Both the position numbers and the translations under genes were made by a program. A model generated the notes under the pieces. That model did not search any database. It worked only from the letters and a program-made list of their open reading frames with translations, and had not been told where the DNA came from. DNA of 53,358 bases from DASRQK01 sp964436635 (GTDB lineage Bacteria; Bacteroidota; Bacteroidia; Sphingobacteriales; Sphingobacteriaceae), in assembly GCA_964436635.1 (NCBI GenBank), contig CAYTDM010000015.1, positions 1 through 53,358 of the forward strand. The letters run 5' to 3'. Below, one piece after another: positions 40,520-48,167 of this stretch. The stretch's first letter is position 1. Every line of letters starts with the position of its first letter.

Positions 40520-42094
40520 ATGATAGAGGTAAGACCAGATGAAGTTTCGGCAATCTTAAGAGAGCAATTGTCGGGCTTTAAATCAGAAGCCGAACTAGAA
40601 GAAGTAGGTACCGTGTTGCAGGTGGGTGACGGTATCGCTCGTATTTACGGTTTGACTAAAGTACAATCCGGTGAACTTGTTGAATTTGACAACGGGTTAC
40701 AAGGGATTGTGTTGAACTTAGAAGAAGACAACGTTGGGGTTGTATTATTGGGTTCATCTGATGAAATCAAAGAAGGTGATACGATTAAACGTACTCGTAG
40801 AATTGCCTCTATTCGTGTAGGTGAAGGCATGTTAGGACGTGTAGTAAACACCTTAGGACAGCCGATTGACGGAAAAGGTCCGATTTTAGGTGATACGTAC
40901 GAAATGCCGATTGAGCGTAAAGCTCCAGGTGTAATCTACCGTCAACCAGTAAACGAACCATTACAAACAGGTATCAAAGCGATCGACGCGATGATTCCAA
41001 TCGGTCGTGGTCAGCGGGAGTTGGTGATTGGTGACCGTCAAACAGGTAAAACAGCTGTTTGTATCGACACCATCATTAATCAAAAAGAATTTTACGATGC
41101 AGGAAATCCAGTTTTCTGTATTTATGTAGCTGTAGGACAAAAAAACTCTACAGTAGCGAATATCGTTAGAACTCTGGAAGAAAATGGAGCTATGCCTTAC
41201 ACCATCGTAGTGGCTGCTTCTGCTGCTGATCCAGCGCCAATGCAATTCTACGCGCCAATGGCGGGTGCTGCGATCGGAGAATTCTTCCGTGATACAGGTC
41301 GTCCAGCGTTAATCGTTTATGATGACTTGTCTAAACAAGCTGTGGCTTACCGTGAGGTGTCTTTATTATTACGTCGTCCTCCTGGACGTGAGGCGTATCC
41401 TGGAGACGTTTTCTACCTACACAGCCGTTTATTAGAGCGTGCCGCAAAAATCCACAGTTCGGATGAGATCGCTGCTTCTATGAATGATCTACCTGAATCC
41501 ATCAAAGGAATCGTGAAAGGTGGTGGTTCATTAACAGCTCTTCCTATCATTGAAACGCAAGCTGGAGACGTTTCTGCATACATTCCAACCAACGTAATTT
41601 CCATTACCGATGGTCAGATCTTCTTAGAGTCGAACTTATTCAACGCGGGTGTACGTCCTGCCATTAACGTAGGTATTTCGGTATCTCGTGTAGGTGGTAA
41701 CGCGCAAATTAAGTCGATGAAGAAAGTAGCAGGTACCTTGAAATTAGATCAAGCTCAGTATCGCGAATTAGAGGCGTTCTCTAAATTCGGATCGGATTTG
41801 GACGCAGCGACTAAAGCAACCTTAGATAAAGGGGTGCGTAACGTTGAGATCTTGAAACAAGGACAATTCTCACCTGTTTCTGTAGAGAAACAAGTAGCGA
41901 TTATATATGCCGGAACAAAAGGTTTATTTAGCCGTGTTCCAGTAAATATGGTAAAACAATTCGAAGCTGAATATTTACAACAATTAGAACAACGTCATCC
42001 TGAAGTTTTAAAGGGATTAAAAGCGGGTCAATTTAATGATGAATTGACAGGTGTTCTGGATAAAGTTGCTCGTGAATTGGCAGCTAAATATTAA
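40520..42094 (+). CDS. atpA: ATP synthase F1 subunit alpha
   Basis: Non-catalytic nucleotide-binding F1 subunit. The P-loop is GDRQTGKTAVCIDTII, with ALIVYDDLSKQAVAYREVSL and LLRRPPGREAYPGDVFYLHS as further hallmarks. Length 524 is normal. It is preceded by a 71-base A-rich spacer and followed by atpG after 18 bases. Confidence 0.98.
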   Translation: MIEVRPDEVSAILREQLSGFKSEAELEEVGTVLQVGDGIARIYGLTKVQSGELVEFDNGLQGIVLNLEEDNVGVVLLGSSDEIKEGDTIKRTRRIASIRVGEGMLGRVVNTLGQPIDGKGPILGDTYEMPIERKAPGVIYRQPVNEPLQTGIKAIDAMIPIGRGQRELVIGDRQTGKTAVCIDTIINQKEFYDAGNPVFCIYVAVGQKNSTVANIVRTLEENGAMPYTIVVAASAADPAPMQFYAPMAGAAIGEFFRDTGRPALIVYDDLSKQAVAYREVSLLLRRPPGREAYPGDVFYLHSRLLERAAKIHSSDEIAASMNDLPESIKGIVKGGGSLTALPIIETQAGDVSAYIPTNVISITDGQIFLESNLFNAGVRPAINVGISVSRVGGNAQIKSMKKVAGTLKLDQAQYRELEAFSKFGSDLDAATKATLDKGVRNVEILKQGQFSPVSVEKQVAIIYAGTKGLFSRVPVNMVKQFEAEYLQQLEQRHPEVLKGLKAGQFNDELTGVLDKVARELAAKY

Positions 42095-42112
42095 TGTTTT
42101 TTTAAACAAAAT

Positions 42113-42991
42113 ATGGCAAACTTAAAGGAAGTCAGAAATCGTATTTCGTCCGTATCTTCTACACAGCAGATCACAAAAGCCATGAAAATGGTTTCTGCTG
42201 CTAAATTGAAGCGGGCGACTGGAGCGATCGTCCAGTTGAGGCCATACGCCAATAAATTACGCGATATTTTAGCGAATGTGTCTGCTAGCGTTGAACAAGG
42301 TACTTCTCCTTTTACAGTAGATCGTACACCTACCAACGTCTTAGTAGTCGTCGTAACCTCAAATCGTGGTTTGGCGGGTGCTTTTAACGCGAATGCGATT
42401 AAGACTGCTGTTCAATTAATTCAAACTACCTACGCTTCTCAATATCAAGCGGGCAATGTTTCCTTAATTACCATTGGTAAAAAAGGATACGATTTCTTTT
42501 CAAGAAGAGGATATACCATTGCAGCGAATCATTCAGAAGTATTCGGGAACCTTAATTTCGAAAATGTATCTGAGATTACGAACGAAATTATGGATGCATT
42601 TGTGGCAGGAACGTACGATCGCGTAGAATTGGTGTATAACCAATTTAAAAACGCGGCAGTACAAATTTTAACGACAGAACAATTATTGCCGTTACTTCCA
42701 CCTGCAAATACCGAGCAAGTAGCAGAAACAGATTACATCATTGAGCCATCCAACGAGACCATCGTGGAGAACTTAATACCCAAAGCTGTAAAAACGCAAT
42801 TATACAAAGCAGTTTTAGACTCACATGCTTCTGAGCACGGAGCCAGAATGACGGCGATGGATAAAGCGACTGATAATGCCGGTGAATTATTGAAATCGTT
42901 AAAATTGTCGTATAACCAAGCACGTCAAGCAGCGATTACGACAGAATTAACTGAAATTGTCAGTGGGGCAGCAGCCTTATCTGCAGGATAA
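42113..42991 (+). CDS. atpG: ATP synthase F1 subunit gamma
   Basis: Central rotor shaft. Conserved termini: NLKEVRNRISSVSSTQQITK with the KAMKMVSAAKLKRA block, and the C-terminal AMDKATDNAGELLKSL followed by NQARQAAITTELTEIVSGA. 292 residues. It is the last gene of the operon here, followed by a strong terminator. Beta (atpD) and epsilon (atpC) genes are not present in this locus. Confidence 0.97.
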   Translation: MANLKEVRNRISSVSSTQQITKAMKMVSAAKLKRATGAIVQLRPYANKLRDILANVSASVEQGTSPFTVDRTPTNVLVVVVTSNRGLAGAFNANAIKTAVQLIQTTYASQYQAGNVSLITIGKKGYDFFSRRGYTIAANHSEVFGNLNFENVSEITNEIMDAFVAGTYDRVELVYNQFKNAAVQILTTEQLLPLLPPANTEQVAETDYIIEPSNETIVENLIPKAVKTQLYKAVLDSHASEHGARMTAMDKATDNAGELLKSLKLSYNQARQAAITTELTEIVSGAAALSAG

Positions 42992-43018
42992 TTCTTCAAA
43001 CAGAAATAACCTTTTTAG

Positions 43019-43058
43019 CTTCCGAAATGCGCAGGTGTTTCGGAAGTTTTTTTTTTTG
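43019..43058 (+). terminator. Terminator of the ATP synthase operon
   Basis: CTTCCGAAA and TTTCGGAAG form a perfect 9-base stem around a 10-base loop, followed by a run of 12 T. It lies 27 bases after the atpG stop. The most convincing single-direction terminator in the window. Confidence 0.9.
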
Positions 43059-43138
43059 CTACCCCGTCCAATCTTTGTACGAAAGGCCTATTTTTATTAA
43101 AACTGAATTATTTCTTGAAAATACACGAACTTTGGAAG

Positions 43139-43462
43139 ATGAATTGGGTAATATTAGTCATTGCAGGTCTATTTGAAGTGGCCTTCGCCTTTTGTTTAGG
43201 GAAAGCAAAAGATACCATTGGAAAGGAAGCTTATATGTGGTATGCGCTGTTTTTAGTCGCTTTGGCCATCAGCATGTCTTTATTAGTGAAAGCCACCCAA
43301 TCCTTGCCTATTGGCACGGCTTACGCAGTCTGGACGGGCATAGGGGCTGTGGGCACCGTATTACTGGGAATCTTAGTGTTTAAAGAGCCCGCTACGTTTC
43401 TGAGATTATTCTTTATCACGACCTTAATCGCTTCGATCATCGGATTGAAAGCAGTCTCTTAA
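43139..43462 (+). CDS. SMR family small multidrug/guanidinium exporter
   Basis: A 107-residue protein with four membrane helices of the small multidrug resistance family. The pattern LPIGTAYAVWTGIGAVGTVL is closest to the SugE/Gdx subgroup, several of which export guanidinium. The conserved membrane Glu is in AGLFEVAFAF. I start at the ATG at 43139; an in-frame TTG at 43115 would add eight polar residues before the first helix. No guanidine riboswitch is visible upstream. A CAATCTTTG promoter-like word lies about 60 bases before the start. It converges on tRNA-Arg across a shared terminator. Confidence 0.88.
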   Translation: MNWVILVIAGLFEVAFAFCLGKAKDTIGKEAYMWYALFLVALAISMSLLVKATQSLPIGTAYAVWTGIGAVGTVLLGILVFKEPATFLRLFFITTLIASIIGLKAVS

Positions 43463-43507
43463 GTCAGCTGCGCAAAAACATTCAAACAGTTACTCACCAT
43501 CTTATGT

Positions 43508-43546
43508 AAATACAAAAGGAGAACAAACCGTTCTCCTTTTGTATTT
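43508..43546. terminator. Bidirectional terminator between SMR gene and tRNA-Arg
   Basis: A perfect 17-base stem, AAATACAAAAGGAGAAC against GTTCTCCTTTTGTATTT, with a 5-base loop. It lies between converging genes and has T-rich sequence on both outgoing sides, so it can end both transcripts. Confidence 0.9.
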
Positions 43547-43550
43547 ATTG

Positions 43551-43622
43551 TAGCCTCGACAGGGATCGAACCTGTATCTAAAGTTTAGGAAACTTCTATT
43601 CTATCCATTGAACTACGAGGCC
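43551..43622 (-). tRNA. tRNA-Arg (anticodon CCU)
   Basis: A 72-base cloverleaf on the minus strand. The acceptor stem GGCCTCG pairs with CGAGGCT (one G-U pair). The D stem is GTTC/GAAT, the anticodon stem GAAGT/ACTTT around loop TTCCTAA, and the T arm ACAGG-TTCGATC-CCTGT. The anticodon is CCT, decoding AGG. The 3' CCA is not encoded. A TAACTTTG promoter element lies upstream and a strong terminator downstream. Confidence 0.96.
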
Positions 43623-43648
43623 AAAATGGCTCATTTTTAAACCGATTG

Positions 43649-43656
43649 CAAAGTTA
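43649..43656 (-). promoter_or_regulatory. Promoter of tRNA-Arg
   Basis: On the minus strand TAACTTTG fits TAnnTTTG, 26 bases before the mature tRNA 5' end. This leaves a short leader for RNase P to remove. Confidence 0.55.
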
Positions 43657-43687
43657 GGGTTTTGCCCACATTTAAAAAATAGAATTT

Positions 43688-44335
43688 TCAATAGTCCATT
43701 AAAAAAACGTATACGTGCTTAGGCCCATGAGCCCCTAACACGAGGGTTTTTTCAATATCAGCCGTTCGACTCGGTCCCGTTATAAAAGAAATGCTTGAAG
43801 GCAGAATGCTTCCATATTTTTTCTGCATGCCCGCTAATCCATCGTTTAATTCAGCCACTAATTGTCTACTATGAGCGATGACAATATGTGTTTCCGGAAA
43901 ACTACTTAAACGCCGACCCGCGCTGTTGGCACTACTCACCATCACAGTCCCATGTCGCGCGATTAAAGCCTCGCAGGTAGTAATCCCAGCATCCATTTCT
44001 AAAACCTCTTGGTCCTGTTGGTAAAAAGGTAATTCGTATCGGTTGAAAATTTCTTGTAATGCCGGCTCCCAAACATGAATTTTGCGCAGCCCCTTCTCGT
44101 CGATTAAAGCCAACACATTCTCCATTAACTGAAGTTCGCTTTCGCAATACACAAAATTTCCCCCTTGTGCATTTAAGTTCTCCGCAAAGGTAATGGCTAA
44201 AGAATCTTCCAGTTTTTTATAAAGTGGAGCCTCTTCAAAATTTGGATATGGGTTCTCCCTTTTATGAAGAAGCGCATGCCGAATCTTCTTCAACATGCGT
44301 TCCTTAGATGTTATGTTCTTAGTGGGTTTACTCAT
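43688..44335 (-). CDS. LUD domain (LutC/YkgG family) protein
   Basis: A 215-residue cytoplasmic protein of the LUD domain family, to which lactate-utilisation protein LutC belongs. Recognised from ALIARHGTVMVSSANSAGRR, TGPSRTADIEKTLVLGAHGP and the C-terminal VYVFLMD. LutA and LutB are not in the window. In Bacteroidota this gene commonly sits after ftsH, as here (8-base overlap), so a role outside lactate use is possible. It is the last gene of rsfS-ftsH-LUD. Confidence 0.85.
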   Translation of the reverse strand: MSKPTKNITSKERMLKKIRHALLHKRENPYPNFEEAPLYKKLEDSLAITFAENLNAQGGNFVYCESELQLMENVLALIDEKGLRKIHVWEPALQEIFNRYELPFYQQDQEVLEMDAGITTCEALIARHGTVMVSSANSAGRRLSSFPETHIVIAHSRQLVAELNDGLAGMQKKYGSILPSSISFITGPSRTADIEKTLVLGAHGPKHVYVFLMDY

Positions 44336-46427
44336 TTTTCGAATCTTCAGCCTTTATAGCGCCACTTCCTTCGATTAAAGCATCACTTCCTTCTATTTTT
44401 TCAGTATGATCGCCTACTCGCTCGTGTTGCAAGCCTTCAGCAGCTGGTTTCTGGTTCGCTGATTCCATATCGTTTCCATTCACGAATTCGTCGTAAGTGG
44501 TTCTGGTATCAAAAGGACGTTTACCCAAAATTTCCTCTAAATCAGATTGGAATAAAATTTCCTTTTCTAATAATTTTTCTGCAAGCGCAATCAATCCCTC
44601 CTTATTCTTCAACAACAACTCTTTCGTGCGCTCATAAATATTCGCGATGCCATTTCGCACTTCCTCATCAATCAATTCCGCAGTTTTATCCGAATACGGC
44701 TTTTGGAATTGAGATTCCTGAGGATCATTAAATGACACATTTCCTACGCGTTCATTCATCCCGTATACGGTCACCATCGCATAGGCTAATTTGGTAATGC
44801 GTTCCAAATCATTTTGCGCACCGGTAGATATTTTACCAAACATAATATCTTCCGCCACACGCCCCCCCATGGTCATACACATACCGTCAATTAATTGCTC
44901 GGTCGTGTATAAGAATTGTTCCTTCGGAAGATATTGCGCATAGCCTAAAGCTGCCACACCTCTTGGAACGATGGAAACCTTCACCAATGGATCCGCATGT
45001 TCTAAGAACCAACCCGCGATCGCGTGACCTGCTTCGTGGTAAGCAACAATGCGTTTCTCTTCTGGAGAAATGATTTTGTTTTTCTTCTCTAACCCTCCAA
45101 TTACCCGGTCGATCGCATCGTGAAAATCTTGCATATCGATCGAGGATTTATTTCTTCTCGCAGCGATTAAGGCCGCCTCATTACACACATTTGCGATTTC
45201 TGCTCCCGCAAATCCTGGTGTCTGTGCAGATAGCTTCTTCGGGTCCACTTCCTCTGCTAATTTTAGCGGTTTTAAGTGCACTTTGAAAATTTGCTCACGA
45301 CCTACCAAATCTGGTTTATCGATCGAGATTTGACGGTCGAAACGTCCTGGACGCAATAACGCCGAATCCAAGACATCCGGTCTGTTCGTTGCAGCCATGA
45401 TGATAATACCCGAATCCGTACCAAACCCATCCATCTCCACTAATAACTGATTCAAGGTGTTTTCTCGCTCGTCATTACCACCCATCACTGAGTTTTTGCC
45501 ACGCGCCCGACCGATCGCATCGATCTCATCAATAAAGATAATACATGGGGCTTTATCCTTCGCTTGACGGAATAAATCCCGCACACGTGATGCACCTACA
45601 CCGACAAACATTTCAACGAAATCTGAACCGGAAAGCGAGAAGAAGGGTACTTGCGCTTCTCCTGCTACCGCTTTCGCCAATAAAGTTTTACCTGTACCAG
45701 GCGAGCCAACTAATAAGGCGCCTTTAGGGATTTTACCTCCCAGATTCGTGTATTTTTTTGGGTTTTTAAGGAAATCTACGATTTCCATGACCTCTTGCTT
45801 CGCTTCTTCTAAACCTGCCACATCATCAAAGGTGATTGCGATTTGTGCTTCTTTATCGAATAGGGTTGCTTTGGATTTTCCAATATTAAAGATTTGGCCG
45901 CCGCCGCCTCCACCGCCCATTCTTCTCATCACAAACATCCAGAAAAATAAGATAAGGATCAGTGGTAACATTAAAGAGAAAATCCATCCGGTCCATGCGT
46001 TCGTACGGTCTTCTAATTTAACAGGAATACGTTCGTTTTTAGGAACTTCCTCTTGCGCAGCATTTAACTTTCTTTCTAAGGCATCAAACGATCCGTCAGT
46101 AAACGTGTACTGAGGACCTGTGCTCGGAGTTAAACTCAGGGCATTGCTGGAAGGACGCACTTCTTGGTATTTCTCGTCTTCCAAGCGTTCTTTTTTAATA
46201 AACACTTCGACGAATAGGAGGTCGTTCCGTTTATAAGCGACTAAATTTTCCACGTCGCCACTTGGTAATAGATTTTGTTCAAACTCTTGGTAGGTAATTT
46301 GTTTCGATTTTTCTTCTCCGAAAAAGAAGTTTAAAGAAATAAAACCCAATATCATGGCGAACCAAATCCACATGATGTTAAATCGAGGGGGTTTTGGTGT
46401 TATTTTTTGCGTTGGCACTTTTTTCAT
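44328..46427 (-). CDS. ftsH: ATP-dependent zinc metalloprotease FtsH
   Basis: Membrane-anchored AAA+ protease that removes damaged and regulatory membrane proteins. Two N-terminal helices (about 18-36 and 148-168) flank a periplasmic domain. Walker A is GSPGTGKT at 241-248, Walker B IIFIDEIDAIGRARG, the arginine-finger region ALLRPGRFDR, and the zinc site HEAGH has His464, Glu465 and His468. The C-terminal ~60 residues are acidic and disordered. Length 699 is somewhat long, as usual in Bacteroidota. It is cotranscribed with rsfS (55 bases upstream) and the LUD gene. Confidence 0.98.
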   Translation of the reverse strand: MKKVPTQKITPKPPRFNIMWIWFAMILGFISLNFFFGEEKSKQITYQEFEQNLLPSGDVENLVAYKRNDLLFVEVFIKKERLEDEKYQEVRPSSNALSLTPSTGPQYTFTDGSFDALERKLNAAQEEVPKNERIPVKLEDRTNAWTGWIFSLMLPLILILFFWMFVMRRMGGGGGGGQIFNIGKSKATLFDKEAQIAITFDDVAGLEEAKQEVMEIVDFLKNPKKYTNLGGKIPKGALLVGSPGTGKTLLAKAVAGEAQVPFFSLSGSDFVEMFVGVGASRVRDLFRQAKDKAPCIIFIDEIDAIGRARGKNSVMGGNDERENTLNQLLVEMDGFGTDSGIIIMAATNRPDVLDSALLRPGRFDRQISIDKPDLVGREQIFKVHLKPLKLAEEVDPKKLSAQTPGFAGAEIANVCNEAALIAARRNKSSIDMQDFHDAIDRVIGGLEKKNKIISPEEKRIVAYHEAGHAIAGWFLEHADPLVKVSIVPRGVAALGYAQYLPKEQFLYTTEQLIDGMCMTMGGRVAEDIMFGKISTGAQNDLERITKLAYAMVTVYGMNERVGNVSFNDPQESQFQKPYSDKTAELIDEEVRNGIANIYERTKELLLKNKEGLIALAEKLLEKEILFQSDLEEILGKRPFDTRTTYDEFVNGNDMESANQKPAAEGLQHERVGDHTEKIEGSDALIEGSGAIKAEDSKNE

Positions 46428-46482
46428 GCTGCTCTATCTAATATATACTTGGATGTAAAATGTTGTGAATTGTTTCGGGAGT

Positions 46483-46857
46483 TTAAGCACTTTGGTAATA
46501 GGCTGCTTCAGCATCCCCCCATAGATCTTCGATGCCATAGTGCTTTCTTTTTTCTGTTCTGAAAATATGAACCACTACATCGACAAAATCCAATAGTACC
46601 CATTCTCCCTGATCCAACCCTTCTACTCGCCATGGGTGTTGTTTAAATGTTTTATATACTTCTGCTTCTACACTTTTTGCGATCGCACTGACTTGTGCAG
46701 CAGAATCGGCATGACAAATTACAAAGTAATCGGTCACAGCACCTTTGATCGGCTTCAAATCCAGTCTTACAATTTCATTTCCCTTCTTTTCCTGCATTCC
46801 GAATACAATGACATCAGTTAACTTTGCAGAAATGCTTTCAATTTTGTTTTTTAACAT
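46483..46857 (-). CDS. rsfS: Ribosome silencing factor RsfS
   Basis: Binds L14 of the 50S subunit and blocks subunit joining in starvation. 124 residues. The DUF143 core is clear: DYFVICHADSAAQVSAIAKS, WRVEGLDQGEWVLLDFVDVV and the terminal YGIEDLWGDAE. It is divergent from birA across 52 bases and precedes ftsH, a conserved Bacteroidota order. Confidence 0.96.
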   Translation of the reverse strand: MLKNKIESISAKLTDVIVFGMQEKKGNEIVRLDLKPIKGAVTDYFVICHADSAAQVSAIAKSVEAEVYKTFKQHPWRVEGLDQGEWVLLDFVDVVVHIFRTEKRKHYGIEDLWGDAEAAYYQSA

Positions 46858-46909
46858 TAAAATTTATTATAGTTTTGAAGCGTACTAATCTCGCTAAATT
46901 AATAATAGT

Positions 46910-47704
46910 TTGCAAAAAATCACATTATCCGATGGATTTGTAGGAAGAAATCTTGTTACACTTCCACACGTTGCATCCACGAATGATTATCTAAAAGAGA
47001 AATTGTCAAATTCTGAGCCATTTCCTGAAGGCACTGTTATTATGGCAGTTCATCAGTCGCAGGGCAAAGGGCAGCAAGGTACAGTTTGGACCAGCGCACC
47101 AGGTGAAAACTTGACCTTTAGTCTTTTGTTACAGCCCGTTTTTTTGCATCCTATGGAGCAATTTTCTCTTACGATGGCTATTAGTTTAGCTGTGGTAATG
47201 TATTTGAAAACGTGTTTGCCAGATACCGAGCAGGTTTCCGTAAAATGGCCAAATGATATTTATGTAAATGATCGAAAAATCGCCGGCATATTAATAGAAA
47301 ACGTGTTTTCAGGCGCGCATTGGAAGCATGCTGTTGTGGGAATTGGATTGAATGTGAATCAACAAGATTTCCCGGAAAGCATTCGAGATGAAGTTACTTC
47401 CATGCAATTAATCGCAAAACAGCCCTTTGATTTATTAAAGGTCCTATCCGGCTTGTCCCGTTCAATCGAAACGTATTATTTAAAATTAAAAAAACATGAA
47501 AGCGCTGACTTATTCGGACAATATGTCAAAAATCTTTATCGATTTGGCGTAATTTCAGATTTTTACGTGGACGATGTATTGGTGCAGGGGAAAATTTGTG
47601 GAGTCAGCCCGCAGGGCAAATTGCAAATTGATTTTAATTCCCATGTCGTCGAATTCGATCTTAAAGAGGTTCGTTTCGGTCGATCCTCAAACCCACCTCA
47701 GTAA
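46910..47704 (+). CDS. birA: Biotin--[acetyl-CoA-carboxylase] ligase
   Basis: Attaches biotin to carboxylase carrier protein. No N-terminal DNA-binding domain, so it is not a repressor. The biotin/ATP loop is VHQSQGKGQQGTVW (in place of the usual GRGRxG), then VKWPNDIYVNDRKIAGILIE with the catalytic lysine, and GIGLNVNQQDFP. The start is TTG at 46910, chosen because the HVASTNDYLKE block near residue 20 needs it and no ATG is available. The 3' end overlaps the convergent gldH gene by 44 bases. At 264 residues it fits the class I ligases. Confidence 0.92.
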   Translation: MQKITLSDGFVGRNLVTLPHVASTNDYLKEKLSNSEPFPEGTVIMAVHQSQGKGQQGTVWTSAPGENLTFSLLLQPVFLHPMEQFSLTMAISLAVVMYLKTCLPDTEQVSVKWPNDIYVNDRKIAGILIENVFSGAHWKHAVVGIGLNVNQQDFPESIRDEVTSMQLIAKQPFDLLKVLSGLSRSIETYYLKLKKHESADLFGQYVKNLYRFGVISDFYVDDVLVQGKICGVSPQGKLQIDFNSHVVEFDLKEVRFGRSSNPPQ

Positions 47705-48167
47705 CGTGTTCAAGCGGATTATCCCGCATAAATTGCTCCAGGCGTAGGACAAATTTTCCCGTATCCGGAAAGTAATAATTCTTTAGTATTGGCTTTTGAA
47801 GGGTATATAAATTCCCCTGTTGTTTGCCCAGCCAACGCCCATCATTTTCTGCTAATCGCAATTGAATCCGTTTGATTTCTTTCGCTGGCAAATGGACTTC
47901 ACCACTGTCTGAAGCCGAAAATACATGCATCCTCAAATGGATGTTGGCATACCGATACTGATGGGTATGCCGCAAATTTACATAAATCGTATGAGGAACT
48001 TTATTGTCGGAAACGTGCACGGTCATTTCAGGCTGATGCGCTGTCTCCCATGCACGATTTGGAATGGGCTCAAATCGGTCCAGAATTCGATGTTGATCCC
48101 TGCAAGAAATAAAAATCAATAGGATGGCGCATAAAATAGGCACCTTCCTATGTGCCATTCTTATCAT
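47661..48167 (-). CDS. gldH: Gliding motility lipoprotein GldH
   Basis: Lipoprotein of the Bacteroidota gliding/type IX-associated machinery. The signal ends in lipobox IFISC. Family features are the WETAHQPEM-to-VNLRHTHQYRYANIHL region and the C-terminal EHVTEVGLRIDR. 168 residues, usual. Its ATG overlaps the PSP1 gene stop by four bases, so it is coupled to that gene. A second Met at 48158 is also possible. The function in gliding is known genetically in Flavobacterium johnsoniae; mechanism is unknown. Confidence 0.93.
   Translation of the reverse strand: MIRMAHRKVPILCAILLIFISCRDQHRILDRFEPIPNRAWETAHQPEMTVHVSDNKVPHTIYVNLRHTHQYRYANIHLRMHVFSASDSGEVHLPAKEIKRIQLRLAENDGRWLGKQQGNLYTLQKPILKNYYFPDTGKFVLRLEQFMRDNPLEHVTEVGLRIDRNEPL

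Noticed and set aside
42992..43138. Guanidine riboswitch ahead of the SMR transporter
   Set aside because: A single ACGA occurs (near 43078) but there are no paired hairpins with ACGR loops; the main structure there is the atpG terminator.
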